From JBHGBM01 sp041946965 (GTDB lineage Bacteria > Acidobacteriota > Terriglobia > Bryobacterales > Bryobacteraceae): DNA of 33,924 bases. Every line of letters begins with the position of its first letter. Positions within the stretch are counted from its first letter, which is position 1. Below are positions 25,602-33,280 of the stretch, piece after piece. A model generated the notes under the pieces. The model made no database searches. It had not been told where the DNA came from and was given only the letters and a program-made list of their open reading frames with translations. The translations under genes were made by a program, and so were the position numbers. The stretch lies in contig JBHGBM010000062.1 of assembly GCA_041946965.1 (NCBI GenBank), forward strand, positions 1 to 33,924, in the 5' to 3' direction.

Positions 25602-27653
25602 CTATTTCAAGATTTGAAAGAGGTTACTGTAGTCGTCGGTCCACAGCCGCACGCCGCGCTTGCCTTCCACCACGCTCGAATTGGCTTTGATATCCGGCGT
25701 CTCGAACAGGTCCTGGCGCGCGCTCACCAGGATCCACGTGGAGCCGAAAACGGCGGCGTCTTCCTCGTCGTCCTCGGTGTCGATCAGGGCGGTGTGCATC
25801 CCCAGGGATCCCGCCGCCAGCAGAACCACCGGTTGCAGGTCGAGGTACTTGTTCGAGATGTGCACCGCCACCACGCCGCCCGGCTTGAGCTGGCGGAAGT
25901 AAAGCTGAAACGCCTCACGGGTGAGCAGGTGAACGGGGATGGAATCGCCCGAAAAGGCGTCCACGGCCAGCACGTCGTAGTACTGGTAAGGCTCGCGCTC
26001 CAGCGAAAGACGGGCATCGCCGAGCACCACCTCCACTTTCGCCATCGAGTCGCCCAGGTACGTAAACTCCCGCTGCGCCAGGTCCCGCACCATGGGGTTG
26101 ATCTCGTAGAACCGGTAGACGTCGCCCGGCCGGCCGTAGGCGGCCAGCGTCCCCGTGCCCAGCCCGATCACCCCCACCCGCATGGGGCCGCGCGGCTGCG
26201 CCTCGCGAATCGCCAACCCCACGCCGGAACCCGCGCTGTAATACGTGGTGGGCTTCCGTCGCAGCGACGCGCTGAGGTATTGCTCGCCGTGATCGATGGT
26301 GCCGTGCAGCAGCTTCCTCACCGCACTCTCCTCGCCCGCATCGTTGGAATCGGAGATGCGCAGACTGCCGTAAAAATTCCGCGACATGACGCGATATCCC
26401 ACAGTCCGCTCGCGAATCTCCATGCCGAGATAGCCGACCAGCCCGCAGACCGCCACCCCGGCGGCGGCCATCGCGACGCGGCGCCAACTGTCCCGGGCTT
26501 CGCGCCACAACACGATCCACACCACTACGCCCGTGGCGGCCAGGCCCGCCTCCAGCTCGAAATAGCCGCGGAACACGCGCGGCGCGATCATTCCCACGAA
26601 AATGCCGCCCAGCGCGCCTCCCACCGAGATCATCACGAAATAGTGCGTGAGCCAGCGCGGATGCGGTTTCATGCGGGCCAGTTCCCCGTGGCACACCATG
26701 CAGCACAGGAACAGGCCGGCGGAGAACAGCGGAATCAACGCCTTGATCCCGGTGTTTTCGAAGTCGCCGCCGAGCGCGTAAGCCATGCCGCCCAGCGCCA
26801 CCGCGAACAGTTGCAGGAACGGGTTGCGACGGTACCATGCGGCCCGCTCGAACGTCACGATGAAGCTGAGCAGGTAGAGGCTCAGCGGCAGCACCCATAG
26901 GAACGGGATGGCGGCCACGTTCTGCGTCAGGTGATTGGTGATGGAGAGCAGCAGGATCGAGGCGCAGGCGGGCAGCCCGATCCAGAGAGCGTAGGTTGCC
27001 GCGGTGGGGCGCGGTTCGCCCTTGGCTGCCATCACCGCGGCCGTATCCTTGCCCTGCCGCGAGACCAGCGCCGTCAGCCCGCACAACACCACGAAGCCCG
27101 CGTACGCCCACGACCATCCGTACGCCTGCTGATGCGTGGTGAGCGACGGCTCCACCAGCACCGGGTAGCTGAGCAGCGCGAACATCGACCCGGCGTTCGA
27201 AAGGGCATACAACCTGTAGGGCGTGACGCCTTCGAAGCGCCGCGCAAACCAGGCCTGTACCAGCGGCCCCGTGGTCGAGAGCAGGAAAAACGGCAGTCCC
27301 ACCGTGGCCGAAAGCAGCAGCAGGATGCGGAACGTGGGCTCCTCGCTGCCCGCCGGCTTCCATCCCGCGCCCGGCAGAATGGGCAGCGCGGCCAGGCTGG
27401 CGAGCAACAGCCCGCAGTGCACCAGCACCTGGGCGCGCGCCTTCAGGTAGCGCACCAGCACGTGTGCATAGAGATAGCCGAGCAGCAGCGCCACCTGGAA
27501 AAAAAGCAGACAGGTGGTCCACACCGCGGCCGATCCGCCGAACCAGGGCAAAATGATTCTGGCGATTACGGGTTCGACCTGAAAAAGCAGAAAGGCCGAC
27601 ACCAGGATGGTAAGGGCGTAGAGCAGCATGGAATCGGAAAGCTTAAATGCCAT
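25602..27653 (-). CDS. Membrane-fused spermidine-synthase-like protein
   Basis: A 683-residue protein with about eleven to twelve membrane segments in the first 420 residues, then a soluble Rossmann domain like polyamine aminopropyltransferases. The domain shows the VIGLGTGTLAAYG nucleotide-binding loop (about 493-505), an acidic YEINP strand end, and VDAFSGDSIP (about 563-572), where classical synthases have their catalytic acids. This is the fused MFS/spermidine-synthase type often seen in acidobacteria and proteobacteria. Its product is not known for certain; a polyamine or a related methylthioadenosine-linked reaction is inferred. It lies 43 bases upstream of the repeat-protein gene on the same strand. 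Confidence 0.87.
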   Translation of the reverse strand: MAFKLSDSMLLYALTILVSAFLLFQVEPVIARIILPWFGGSAAVWTTCLLFFQVALLLGYLYAHVLVRYLKARAQVLVHCGLLLASLAALPILPGAGWKPAGSEEPTFRILLLLSATVGLPFFLLSTTGPLVQAWFARRFEGVTPYRLYALSNAGSMFALLSYPVLVEPSLTTHQQAYGWSWAYAGFVVLCGLTALVSRQGKDTAAVMAAKGEPRPTAATYALWIGLPACASILLLSITNHLTQNVAAIPFLWVLPLSLYLLSFIVTFERAAWYRRNPFLQLFAVALGGMAYALGGDFENTGIKALIPLFSAGLFLCCMVCHGELARMKPHPRWLTHYFVMISVGGALGGIFVGMIAPRVFRGYFELEAGLAATGVVVWIVLWREARDSWRRVAMAAAGVAVCGLVGYLGMEIRERTVGYRVMSRNFYGSLRISDSNDAGEESAVRKLLHGTIDHGEQYLSASLRRKPTTYYSAGSGVGLAIREAQPRGPMRVGVIGLGTGTLAAYGRPGDVYRFYEINPMVRDLAQREFTYLGDSMAKVEVVLGDARLSLEREPYQYYDVLAVDAFSGDSIPVHLLTREAFQLYFRQLKPGGVVAVHISNKYLDLQPVVLLAAGSLGMHTALIDTEDDEEDAAVFGSTWILVSARQDLFETPDIKANSSVVEGKRGVRLWTDDYSNLFQILK

Positions 27654-27672
27654 TTTATCGCGCTGAGTTCGC

Positions 27673-27678
27673 TAAAAT
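27673..27678 (+). promoter_or_regulatory. -10-like TAAAAT in the 37-base divergent spacer before coaD
   Basis: TAAAAT lies 13 bases before the coaD ATG, inside a second exact copy of GCTAAAATC (27671-27679). RNA starting about seven bases later would be nearly leaderless. A -35 site would have to overlap the start of the divergent gene. Candidate only. Confidence 0.35.
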
Positions 27679-27690
27679 CGGAACAGAACC

Positions 27691-28191
27691 ATGCAAAGAC
27701 CGGGCGGTGTAACCGCCATCTATCCGGGCTCGTTCGACCCCATTACGAACGGTCACCTGGACCTCATCGAACGCGGGTCGAAGCTCTTTGACCGGCTCAT
27801 CGTTTCCATCCTGCGGAACGAGAACAAGCAGCCGCTCTTCACCGTCGCCGAGCGCGCCGAGATGCTCTCCGAGGTGGTGAAACCCTACTCGAACGTCGAG
27901 GTGGATTCCTTCGGCGGCCTGCTGGTGGACCATGCCATGGAGCTCGGAGCCACCGTGATCCTGCGCGGCATCCGCGCCATTTCCGATTACGAGTACGAAT
28001 TGCAGATGGCCTTGATGAACCGCCGCCTGGGACCCGGCATCGAGACCGTCTTCCTGATGTCGGGCGAAGCTTACTCGTTCATCAGCTCGCGGCTGGTCAA
28101 GGAAGTGTTCGGCCTGGGAGGCAACATCGCGGGGCTGGTGCCGCCGGCCGTCGAGGCGCGCCTGCGCAACCGCATGCTGCGGCAGGCCTGA
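27691..28191 (+). CDS. coaD: Phosphopantetheine adenylyltransferase
   Basis: Fourth step of coenzyme A synthesis: joins AMP to 4'-phosphopantetheine. The 166-residue protein has the nucleotidyltransferase motif TNGH (19-22) after YPGSFDP, the RGIRAISDYEYE segment (92-103) and ISSRLVKE (131-138), all diagnostic of CoaD. The ATG at 27691 gives the normal length with a short extension before the first strand. The aminotransferase gene follows after three bases, so they form an operon ending in manA. Confidence 0.96.
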   Translation: MQRPGGVTAIYPGSFDPITNGHLDLIERGSKLFDRLIVSILRNENKQPLFTVAERAEMLSEVVKPYSNVEVDSFGGLLVDHAMELGATVILRGIRAISDYEYELQMALMNRRLGPGIETVFLMSGEAYSFISSRLVKEVFGLGGNIAGLVPPAVEARLRNRMLRQA

Positions 28192-28194
28192 ACC

Positions 28195-29364
28195 ATGGAA
28201 ATCGCCGCACGCATTGCCGCCATCAGCATATCCTCCACCATGAAGGTGGCCGCCGAAGCCGAGCGTCTGCGCGCCTCCGGCGCGGACCTGGTCGATTTCG
28301 GCGCGGGCGAGCCCGATTTCCCCACCCCCAGGAACGTTAAGAACGCCGCCATCCGCGCGCTCGAACAGAATTTCACCAGGTACACCGCCGCGGGCGGCGC
28401 CAGGGAAACCCGCGAGGCCGTCTGCTTCCGCCACCGGCAGGATTTCGGCACCAACTACACGCCCGAGGAATGCCTGGTGACGGTGGGCGGCAAGCACGCC
28501 GTGTTCAACCTCACCCAGGCGCTCGTCAACCCGGGCGACGAGGTCATCATCCCCGTGCCCTTCTGGGTGACCTACCAGGACGTGGTCCACTACGCTGGCG
28601 GCAAGTGCGTCTTCGTGGGCACCGACGAGGAAGAGGGCTTCGCGCTCACCGCCGGCATGATCGAACGCCACCTTACCCCTCGCACCCGCATGGTGATCCT
28701 CAACTCGCCCTCCAATCCCAGCGGCGCCGTGCTGGACCGCGCGGAGTTCGAGAAGATCTGCTGGCTCACCTCCCGCCGCGGCATTTATCTGCTGGTCGAC
28801 GAGTGCTACTGCCAGTTCGTCTACGGCCTGGAACCGTTCTCCGCCGCCTCGCTTCCCGGCGCCAGGCAGACCGTGCTGGTAGCGGGCTCGCTCTCGAAAA
28901 CCTATGCCATGACGGGCTGGCGCGTGGGCTTCGCGCTGGCGCCCGCCCCCATCATCGGGGCGTTGCTTAAGCTCCAGAGCCACTCCACCTCCAACCCCAA
29001 CTCCATCGCCCAGAAGGCCGCCGTCGAGGCGCTCACCGGGCCGCAGGATGCCGTGCGCGCCATGCTCGCCGAATACCGGCGCCGCCGCGATTTCGTGGTG
29101 GAACGCCTGCGCGCCATCCCCGGCGTGCGCTGCAACCAGCCGCACGGAGCGTTCTACGCGTTTCCCAACATCGCCGTGGGGCTCGACGGCAGCGAGACCG
29201 CCGCCCAGTTCGCCGAAGCCCTGCTCAGGGAGGCGCTCGTGGCCGTCGTGCCCGGCGAAGCCTTCGGCGTCGGGCGGCACATACGGATCTCCTACGCGAC
29301 CTCCATGCGGGAGCTCGGCCGCGGACTCGACCGCATCCACCAGTTCATCGTCAACCGTCAATGA
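28195..29364 (+). CDS. Aspartate aminotransferase, class I PLP enzyme
   Basis: A 389-residue fold-type I aminotransferase similar to bacterial subgroup Ib aspartate aminotransferases. It has DFGAGEPDFPTP near the N-terminus, NSPSNPSGAV for the PLP-binding Asn, VDECYCQF for Asp/Tyr, the PLP lysine Lys235 in SLSKTYAMTGWR, and the carboxylate-binding Arg in RISYATS near the C-terminus. Most likely it converts aspartate and 2-oxoglutarate to oxaloacetate and glutamate; prephenate or aromatic aminotransferase activity is possible in this subgroup. It is linked to coaD (three bases) and manA (ATGA overlap). Confidence 0.93.
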   Translation: MEIAARIAAISISSTMKVAAEAERLRASGADLVDFGAGEPDFPTPRNVKNAAIRALEQNFTRYTAAGGARETREAVCFRHRQDFGTNYTPEECLVTVGGKHAVFNLTQALVNPGDEVIIPVPFWVTYQDVVHYAGGKCVFVGTDEEEGFALTAGMIERHLTPRTRMVILNSPSNPSGAVLDRAEFEKICWLTSRRGIYLLVDECYCQFVYGLEPFSAASLPGARQTVLVAGSLSKTYAMTGWRVGFALAPAPIIGALLKLQSHSTSNPNSIAQKAAVEALTGPQDAVRAMLAEYRRRRDFVVERLRAIPGVRCNQPHGAFYAFPNIAVGLDGSETAAQFAEALLREALVAVVPGEAFGVGRHIRISYATSMRELGRGLDRIHQFIVNRQ

Positions 29365-30125
29365 AACCCTTCCGGCTCACTCCTTCCCTGCGCGAAAAGA
29401 TCTGGGGACGCACGGACCTGGCCCCCTGGCACCCCGGCGACGGGCGCAAAGTCGGCGAGATCTGGTTCCTCGCCGAACAGGAGCTGCCCATCCTGGTGAA
29501 GCTGCTGTATACCTCCGAGAAACTCTCCGTGCAGGTGCATCCGGACGACGCCGACGGCGAGCAGGGCAAAACCGAGATGTGGTACGTGCTGCGCGCCGAG
29601 CCGGGCGCCGCCCTGGGACTGGGCTTCCGCCAACCGCTCACCCGCGAGCGCCTCCGCGAGGCCTCCCTCACCGGAGAGATCGAGCACCTGCTGCGTTGGA
29701 TCCCGGTGAAGCCGGGTGAAGCCTACTTCGCTCCGGCCCACACCGTGCACGCCATCGGGGCCGGCCTGGTGCTCTGCGAGATCCAGCAGAACGCCGATAC
29801 CACCTACCGGCTTTACGACTACGGCCGCCCGCGCGACCTCCACCTCGAACGCGCCGTGGAACTCGCCGATCTCGGCCCCCACCCTGGAGCCTCGGTCCCC
29901 GACGGCCGCGTGCTCGTCCGCTCGCCGCACTTCGTCACCGAAGAATTTCGCGGCCCGGAAACCTTCGCCGGCGCCGGCCGCCCCGAGTGGCTCGTCGCCG
30001 TCGAAGGCCGCGGCACGATCGCCGGAATGCCCTTCTGCCAGGGCGAAGTCTGGCTCATCCCCCCCGCCGCCCCCGAATTCCGAATCGAAGGTGACGCCCG
30101 CTGGCTCAGAACATGGAAGCCATGA
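29361..30125 (+). CDS. manA: Mannose-6-phosphate isomerase, short type I
   Basis: Interconverts mannose-6-phosphate and fructose-6-phosphate, supplying mannose for envelope sugars. The 254-residue cupin-type protein keeps the zinc ligands Gln58 and His60 in QVHPDD, Glu72 in KTEMW, and His130 in HTVHAIGAG. It is shorter than the 390-residue E. coli enzyme, as in Bacillus-type ManA. Its start overlaps the aminotransferase stop by four bases. Its product could feed the polyprenyl-phosphate sugar pathway suggested by the GT2 and GT-C genes, which is inference. Confidence 0.9.
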   Translation: MKPFRLTPSLREKIWGRTDLAPWHPGDGRKVGEIWFLAEQELPILVKLLYTSEKLSVQVHPDDADGEQGKTEMWYVLRAEPGAALGLGFRQPLTRERLREASLTGEIEHLLRWIPVKPGEAYFAPAHTVHAIGAGLVLCEIQQNADTTYRLYDYGRPRDLHLERAVELADLGPHPGASVPDGRVLVRSPHFVTEEFRGPETFAGAGRPEWLVAVEGRGTIAGMPFCQGEVWLIPPAAPEFRIEGDARWLRTWKP

Positions 30126-30133
30126 GCGCCTGA

Positions 30134-31543
30134 CTAAACGGGGGACAGACGGGACATTCCCCCATTTTCCATCGCCGCCGCCCGCGGATCCCCCGTCTCC
30201 TGCATCCACGCCCTGAGCGTTGCGTGCAGTCTCCCACGCACCGCGCCCGCCTCCCCAATCACGTTGCGGGTCTCGCCCGGATCCTTCCCCAGGTCGTAGA
30301 GCTGCGAGTTGCCGCTCGACGAATAGCAGTACTTCCACTCCAGAGTGCGTATGACCCGCTGGAAATTCTTCGGGCCGCGCTCGCGCTCGCAGAACATCGG
30401 ACGCGCCAGGTCTTCCCGCCCGTCGATCACGCTCCGCAGGCTGCGCCCGTGCACCCGTTCCGGCGCCGGGAAACCGAGATAGTCCAGGATGGTCGGACGC
30501 AGGTCGGCATGCCCTGCCTGGGTGCGCACCACCCTCCCCGCCGGAATGCGCCCGGGCAGGCGCATCAGCAGCGCGATGCGCGTGGTCTCCTCGAACATGG
30601 AGGCCGTAATCTTGCCGTACATCATGTGTCCGGCCTGCATGTCGCCGTGATCGGAGACGAAAATGACCAGCGTGTTGCGTTCCAGGTTCAGCCGGCGCAA
30701 CCCCTCGAGCAGGCGCCCGACGTTCCAGTCCACCATCGAAACCATCCCGTAATACACACCCAGGTATTCGCGCAGGCCTTCCTCGCCGAGCAGTTCGCCC
30801 AGCCTGCGCGCGGGGGTCTCGCGGTCGGCTTCCTCCACGAACCCGCGGTTGGCGGGCAGCGGGATGCGCGCCCGCTCGTACATGCTGTAATACGGCTCCG
30901 CCACCGCCCAAGGCGCGTGCGGCGCGGGCAGGCTCACCGTCAGGAAGAACGGCTTTCCCGCCAGGGCCCGCATTTGCTCCAGCGCGGCGTCCGTAATCAC
31001 GTTCTCCGGCGCGGGCCTCTCCGTCCTGCCGATGATCACCGTGCGGTCGCCGAACGCCTCCACCGCCTTCTTCACCGCCGGCGTGGACACCACCTCGCGC
31101 CTCCGGCCCTCTTTGTACTCCACGTCGCCGTCTTTCGCATAGGCCGGAATCCGCGCCTTCTCGCCCAGATGCCACTTGCCCCTCTGCGCGCAGGCGTAAC
31201 CCGCGGCGAAAAGCGTGTTCTCGGTCGACCCTAGCTTCGGGTCCAGCCCGCGCTCCGGGTTCCCGACGTTATACGTAATGCCGTGCGCGTGCGGGTAGAT
31301 GCCCGTCATGATCGTGGCCCGGCTCGGACTGCAAAACGGCGTGGCGCACACCGCGTTGTCGAATCGCACCCCCTCGCGCGCGATGCGGTCCAGGTTGGGT
31401 GTCTTCACCACCGGATGGCCCGCGGCCCCCATCACGGAATGGTGAAACTGGTCCGAAATGATCAGCAGCACGTTGGTGCGTTCGTCCGGCGCGGCGGCGG
31501 CGCCCAGCGCCCCTAGAAACTCCCTGCGGTTCAGTTGAAGCAT
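30134..31543 (-). CDS. Secreted sulfatase, third in the window
   Basis: A 469-residue type I sulfatase with a twin-arginine leader (NRREFL, 5-10). The metal site is SDQ, with Asp31 and Gln32. The signature is C-S-P-S-R at 71-75, with Cys71 the formylglycine precursor. The lysine/histidine motif is GKWHLGE, and the later VSDHGDMQAGHMMYGK completes the site. It belongs to the choline-/aryl-sulfatase-like group rather than the iduronate-2-sulfatase-like type at 5932-7335. Eight bases separate it from convergent manA, and only 21 bases separate its start from the divergent GH9 gene, so it may share control with the glycosidases. Confidence 0.92.
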   Translation of the reverse strand: MLQLNRREFLGALGAAAAPDERTNVLLIISDQFHHSVMGAAGHPVVKTPNLDRIAREGVRFDNAVCATPFCSPSRATIMTGIYPHAHGITYNVGNPERGLDPKLGSTENTLFAAGYACAQRGKWHLGEKARIPAYAKDGDVEYKEGRRREVVSTPAVKKAVEAFGDRTVIIGRTERPAPENVITDAALEQMRALAGKPFFLTVSLPAPHAPWAVAEPYYSMYERARIPLPANRGFVEEADRETPARRLGELLGEEGLREYLGVYYGMVSMVDWNVGRLLEGLRRLNLERNTLVIFVSDHGDMQAGHMMYGKITASMFEETTRIALLMRLPGRIPAGRVVRTQAGHADLRPTILDYLGFPAPERVHGRSLRSVIDGREDLARPMFCERERGPKNFQRVIRTLEWKYCYSSSGNSQLYDLGKDPGETRNVIGEAGAVRGRLHATLRAWMQETGDPRAAAMENGGMSRLSPV

Positions 31544-31564
31544 GGCGGAACTCTGAGTGTAACA

Positions 31565-33277
31565 ATGAGTGTCATGAACCGCCGCCAGTTTCTGTCGCTA
31601 AGCCTCGCCGCGCCCGCCCTGGCGCAGCGCGGCGAGCCGCAAATCGAGCCGGTGGAAAGCATGGTCCCCGTCGATGCGCCCCTGCTGGCCATCAATCACC
31701 TGGGCTTCCTGCCCCAGTCCCGCAAAATCGCCCTGCTGCGCTACGCGGGCGAGGACGCGCCGCCCCAGTTCGTCCTCCGCGATATCGCCGGCGGCGGGTT
31801 CCGTCAGACGCGCCCGCTCAAACAGGTCGCCACCGATATCGTCCAGTGCTGGACCGGCGACTTCAGCGACGTCACCCGCCCCGGCATGTACCAGGTCTCG
31901 GTGGGCGAAGAGCTCTCCGTGCCGTTTTTCATCCGGCAGGATGTCTGGCGCCGCACGCTGCCCAAGGCCGTCGGCTATTACCGGCAGCAGCGCTGCGGCG
32001 TCGAGGTGCCCAACGTCCACCCCGTCTGCCACCTCGACGACGCGCGCCGGCGCGATACCGGAGAGCACATCGACACCACCGGCGGCTGGCACGACGCCGG
32101 CGACCTGCGCAAGTGGATGAGCGCCACCCTCCTCAACGGCATCGCGCTGCTGCGCCTCGCCCGCAACCTCGGTGAAAAGTGGGACGCCGCCGGCTCCGGC
32201 CTCCGCGCCCTCCACGAGGAGGTCCGCTGGGGCAACCGCTACTTCCTCAAAATGCAGGACCGGGACGGCCTGGTCTGGAACGACACCGCCGGCGGCGTCA
32301 ACGGCGACAACAGTGACAACCACTGGACCGACAACCAGCCCGGCACGAAGGACGACCGCTACATCAACCCCTCCAAGCCCGGCCTTGTGCAGGCCATGTT
32401 CGTCACCCTCCAGGCCATGTCCGCGCGCGACCTCGGCGACCGCGCCTGCCTCCAGGCCGCGCTGCGCTGCTGGAAGGCGTGGAAACCCGCCGGCGATACC
32501 CGCACCCTGAGCTGGGCGGCGCTCGCCGCGCTCGAGCTCCACCGCGCCACCGGCGAGGACGCCTACGCGGCCGCCGCCACCCTCCTCGGCGGCCTCCTGC
32601 TCGGCCTGCAACAGACCGCCTACGCCGGCAGCCAAAAAGAGATTCGCGGATACTGGCGCGCCTCGGAGACCGATGCCGGCCCCTACGCCAACGCCGTGGA
32701 TTCTGCGCTGCCCCCGCTCGCGCTCCTCGAGCTTGCCTCGGAGTTCCCCTCGCACCGCGACGCCCGCCGCTGGCGCGATGCCGTCACCATGCACCTGGAC
32801 AACTACCTGGCGCCGCTCGCCGCCCACTCGCCCTACGACACCATCCCCTACGGCGTCTTCGACGGCGCCCCCACGCCGGAAACCTACCGGCCGCTGGCGG
32901 GCGCCCTCACCTACCGCTATTTCATGCCCGTTCGCAAACAGCGCTGGTGGATCGGCAACACCTCGCACCTGCTGTGCTACGCCACGCTGCTGGCCGCCGC
33001 CGGCCGGCGCGACCTCGCCTTCCGGCAACTCGAATGGGTGATGGGCGCCAACCCCTTCGCCGCCTGCCTCATGACCGGCGAAGGCATGCGCAACCCTTAC
33101 CCGCACTCCCGCTTCGTGGGCCTGATTCCCGGCGGCATCATGAACGGCATCGCCGGAAACATGAAGGACGAGCCGGTTCTGGACACCTACAACGGCTTCG
33201 ACTGGCGGACCACCGAGTACTGGAGCCCCCACAATGCGTGGTACATTTGGGCGGTCTCCACCTTGGAGAGAGGTTGA
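31565..33277 (+). CDS. Secreted GH9 glycosidase (endoglucanase-like)
   Basis: Inverting glycoside hydrolase acting on cellulose-like beta-glucans or oligosaccharides. The 570-residue protein has a twin-arginine-like leader (NRRQFL, 5-10), an N-terminal Ig-like CelD_N domain (about 36-125), and a GH9 barrel. The barrel has GGWHDAGDLRKW (173-184), with Asp177 and Asp180 as nucleophilic-water bases; the expected Tyr is His176. The catalytic acid is Glu551 in TTEYWSPHNA near the C-terminus. The ATG at 31565 or the one at 31574 could be used; neither has a clear ribosome site. The GH28 gene follows after three bases. Confidence 0.92.
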   Translation: MSVMNRRQFLSLSLAAPALAQRGEPQIEPVESMVPVDAPLLAINHLGFLPQSRKIALLRYAGEDAPPQFVLRDIAGGGFRQTRPLKQVATDIVQCWTGDFSDVTRPGMYQVSVGEELSVPFFIRQDVWRRTLPKAVGYYRQQRCGVEVPNVHPVCHLDDARRRDTGEHIDTTGGWHDAGDLRKWMSATLLNGIALLRLARNLGEKWDAAGSGLRALHEEVRWGNRYFLKMQDRDGLVWNDTAGGVNGDNSDNHWTDNQPGTKDDRYINPSKPGLVQAMFVTLQAMSARDLGDRACLQAALRCWKAWKPAGDTRTLSWAALAALELHRATGEDAYAAAATLLGGLLLGLQQTAYAGSQKEIRGYWRASETDAGPYANAVDSALPPLALLELASEFPSHRDARRWRDAVTMHLDNYLAPLAAHSPYDTIPYGVFDGAPTPETYRPLAGALTYRYFMPVRKQRWWIGNTSHLLCYATLLAAAGRRDLAFRQLEWVMGANPFAACLMTGEGMRNPYPHSRFVGLIPGGIMNGIAGNMKDEPVLDTYNGFDWRTTEYWSPHNAWYIWAVSTLERG

Positions 33278-33280
33278 ATC

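Noticed and set aside
27655..29361. A 568-codon minus-strand open frame over coaD and the aminotransferase
   Set aside because: Antisense shadow of two clear genes; composition is the typical His/Gly/Asp-rich mirror of GC-rich coding sequence.
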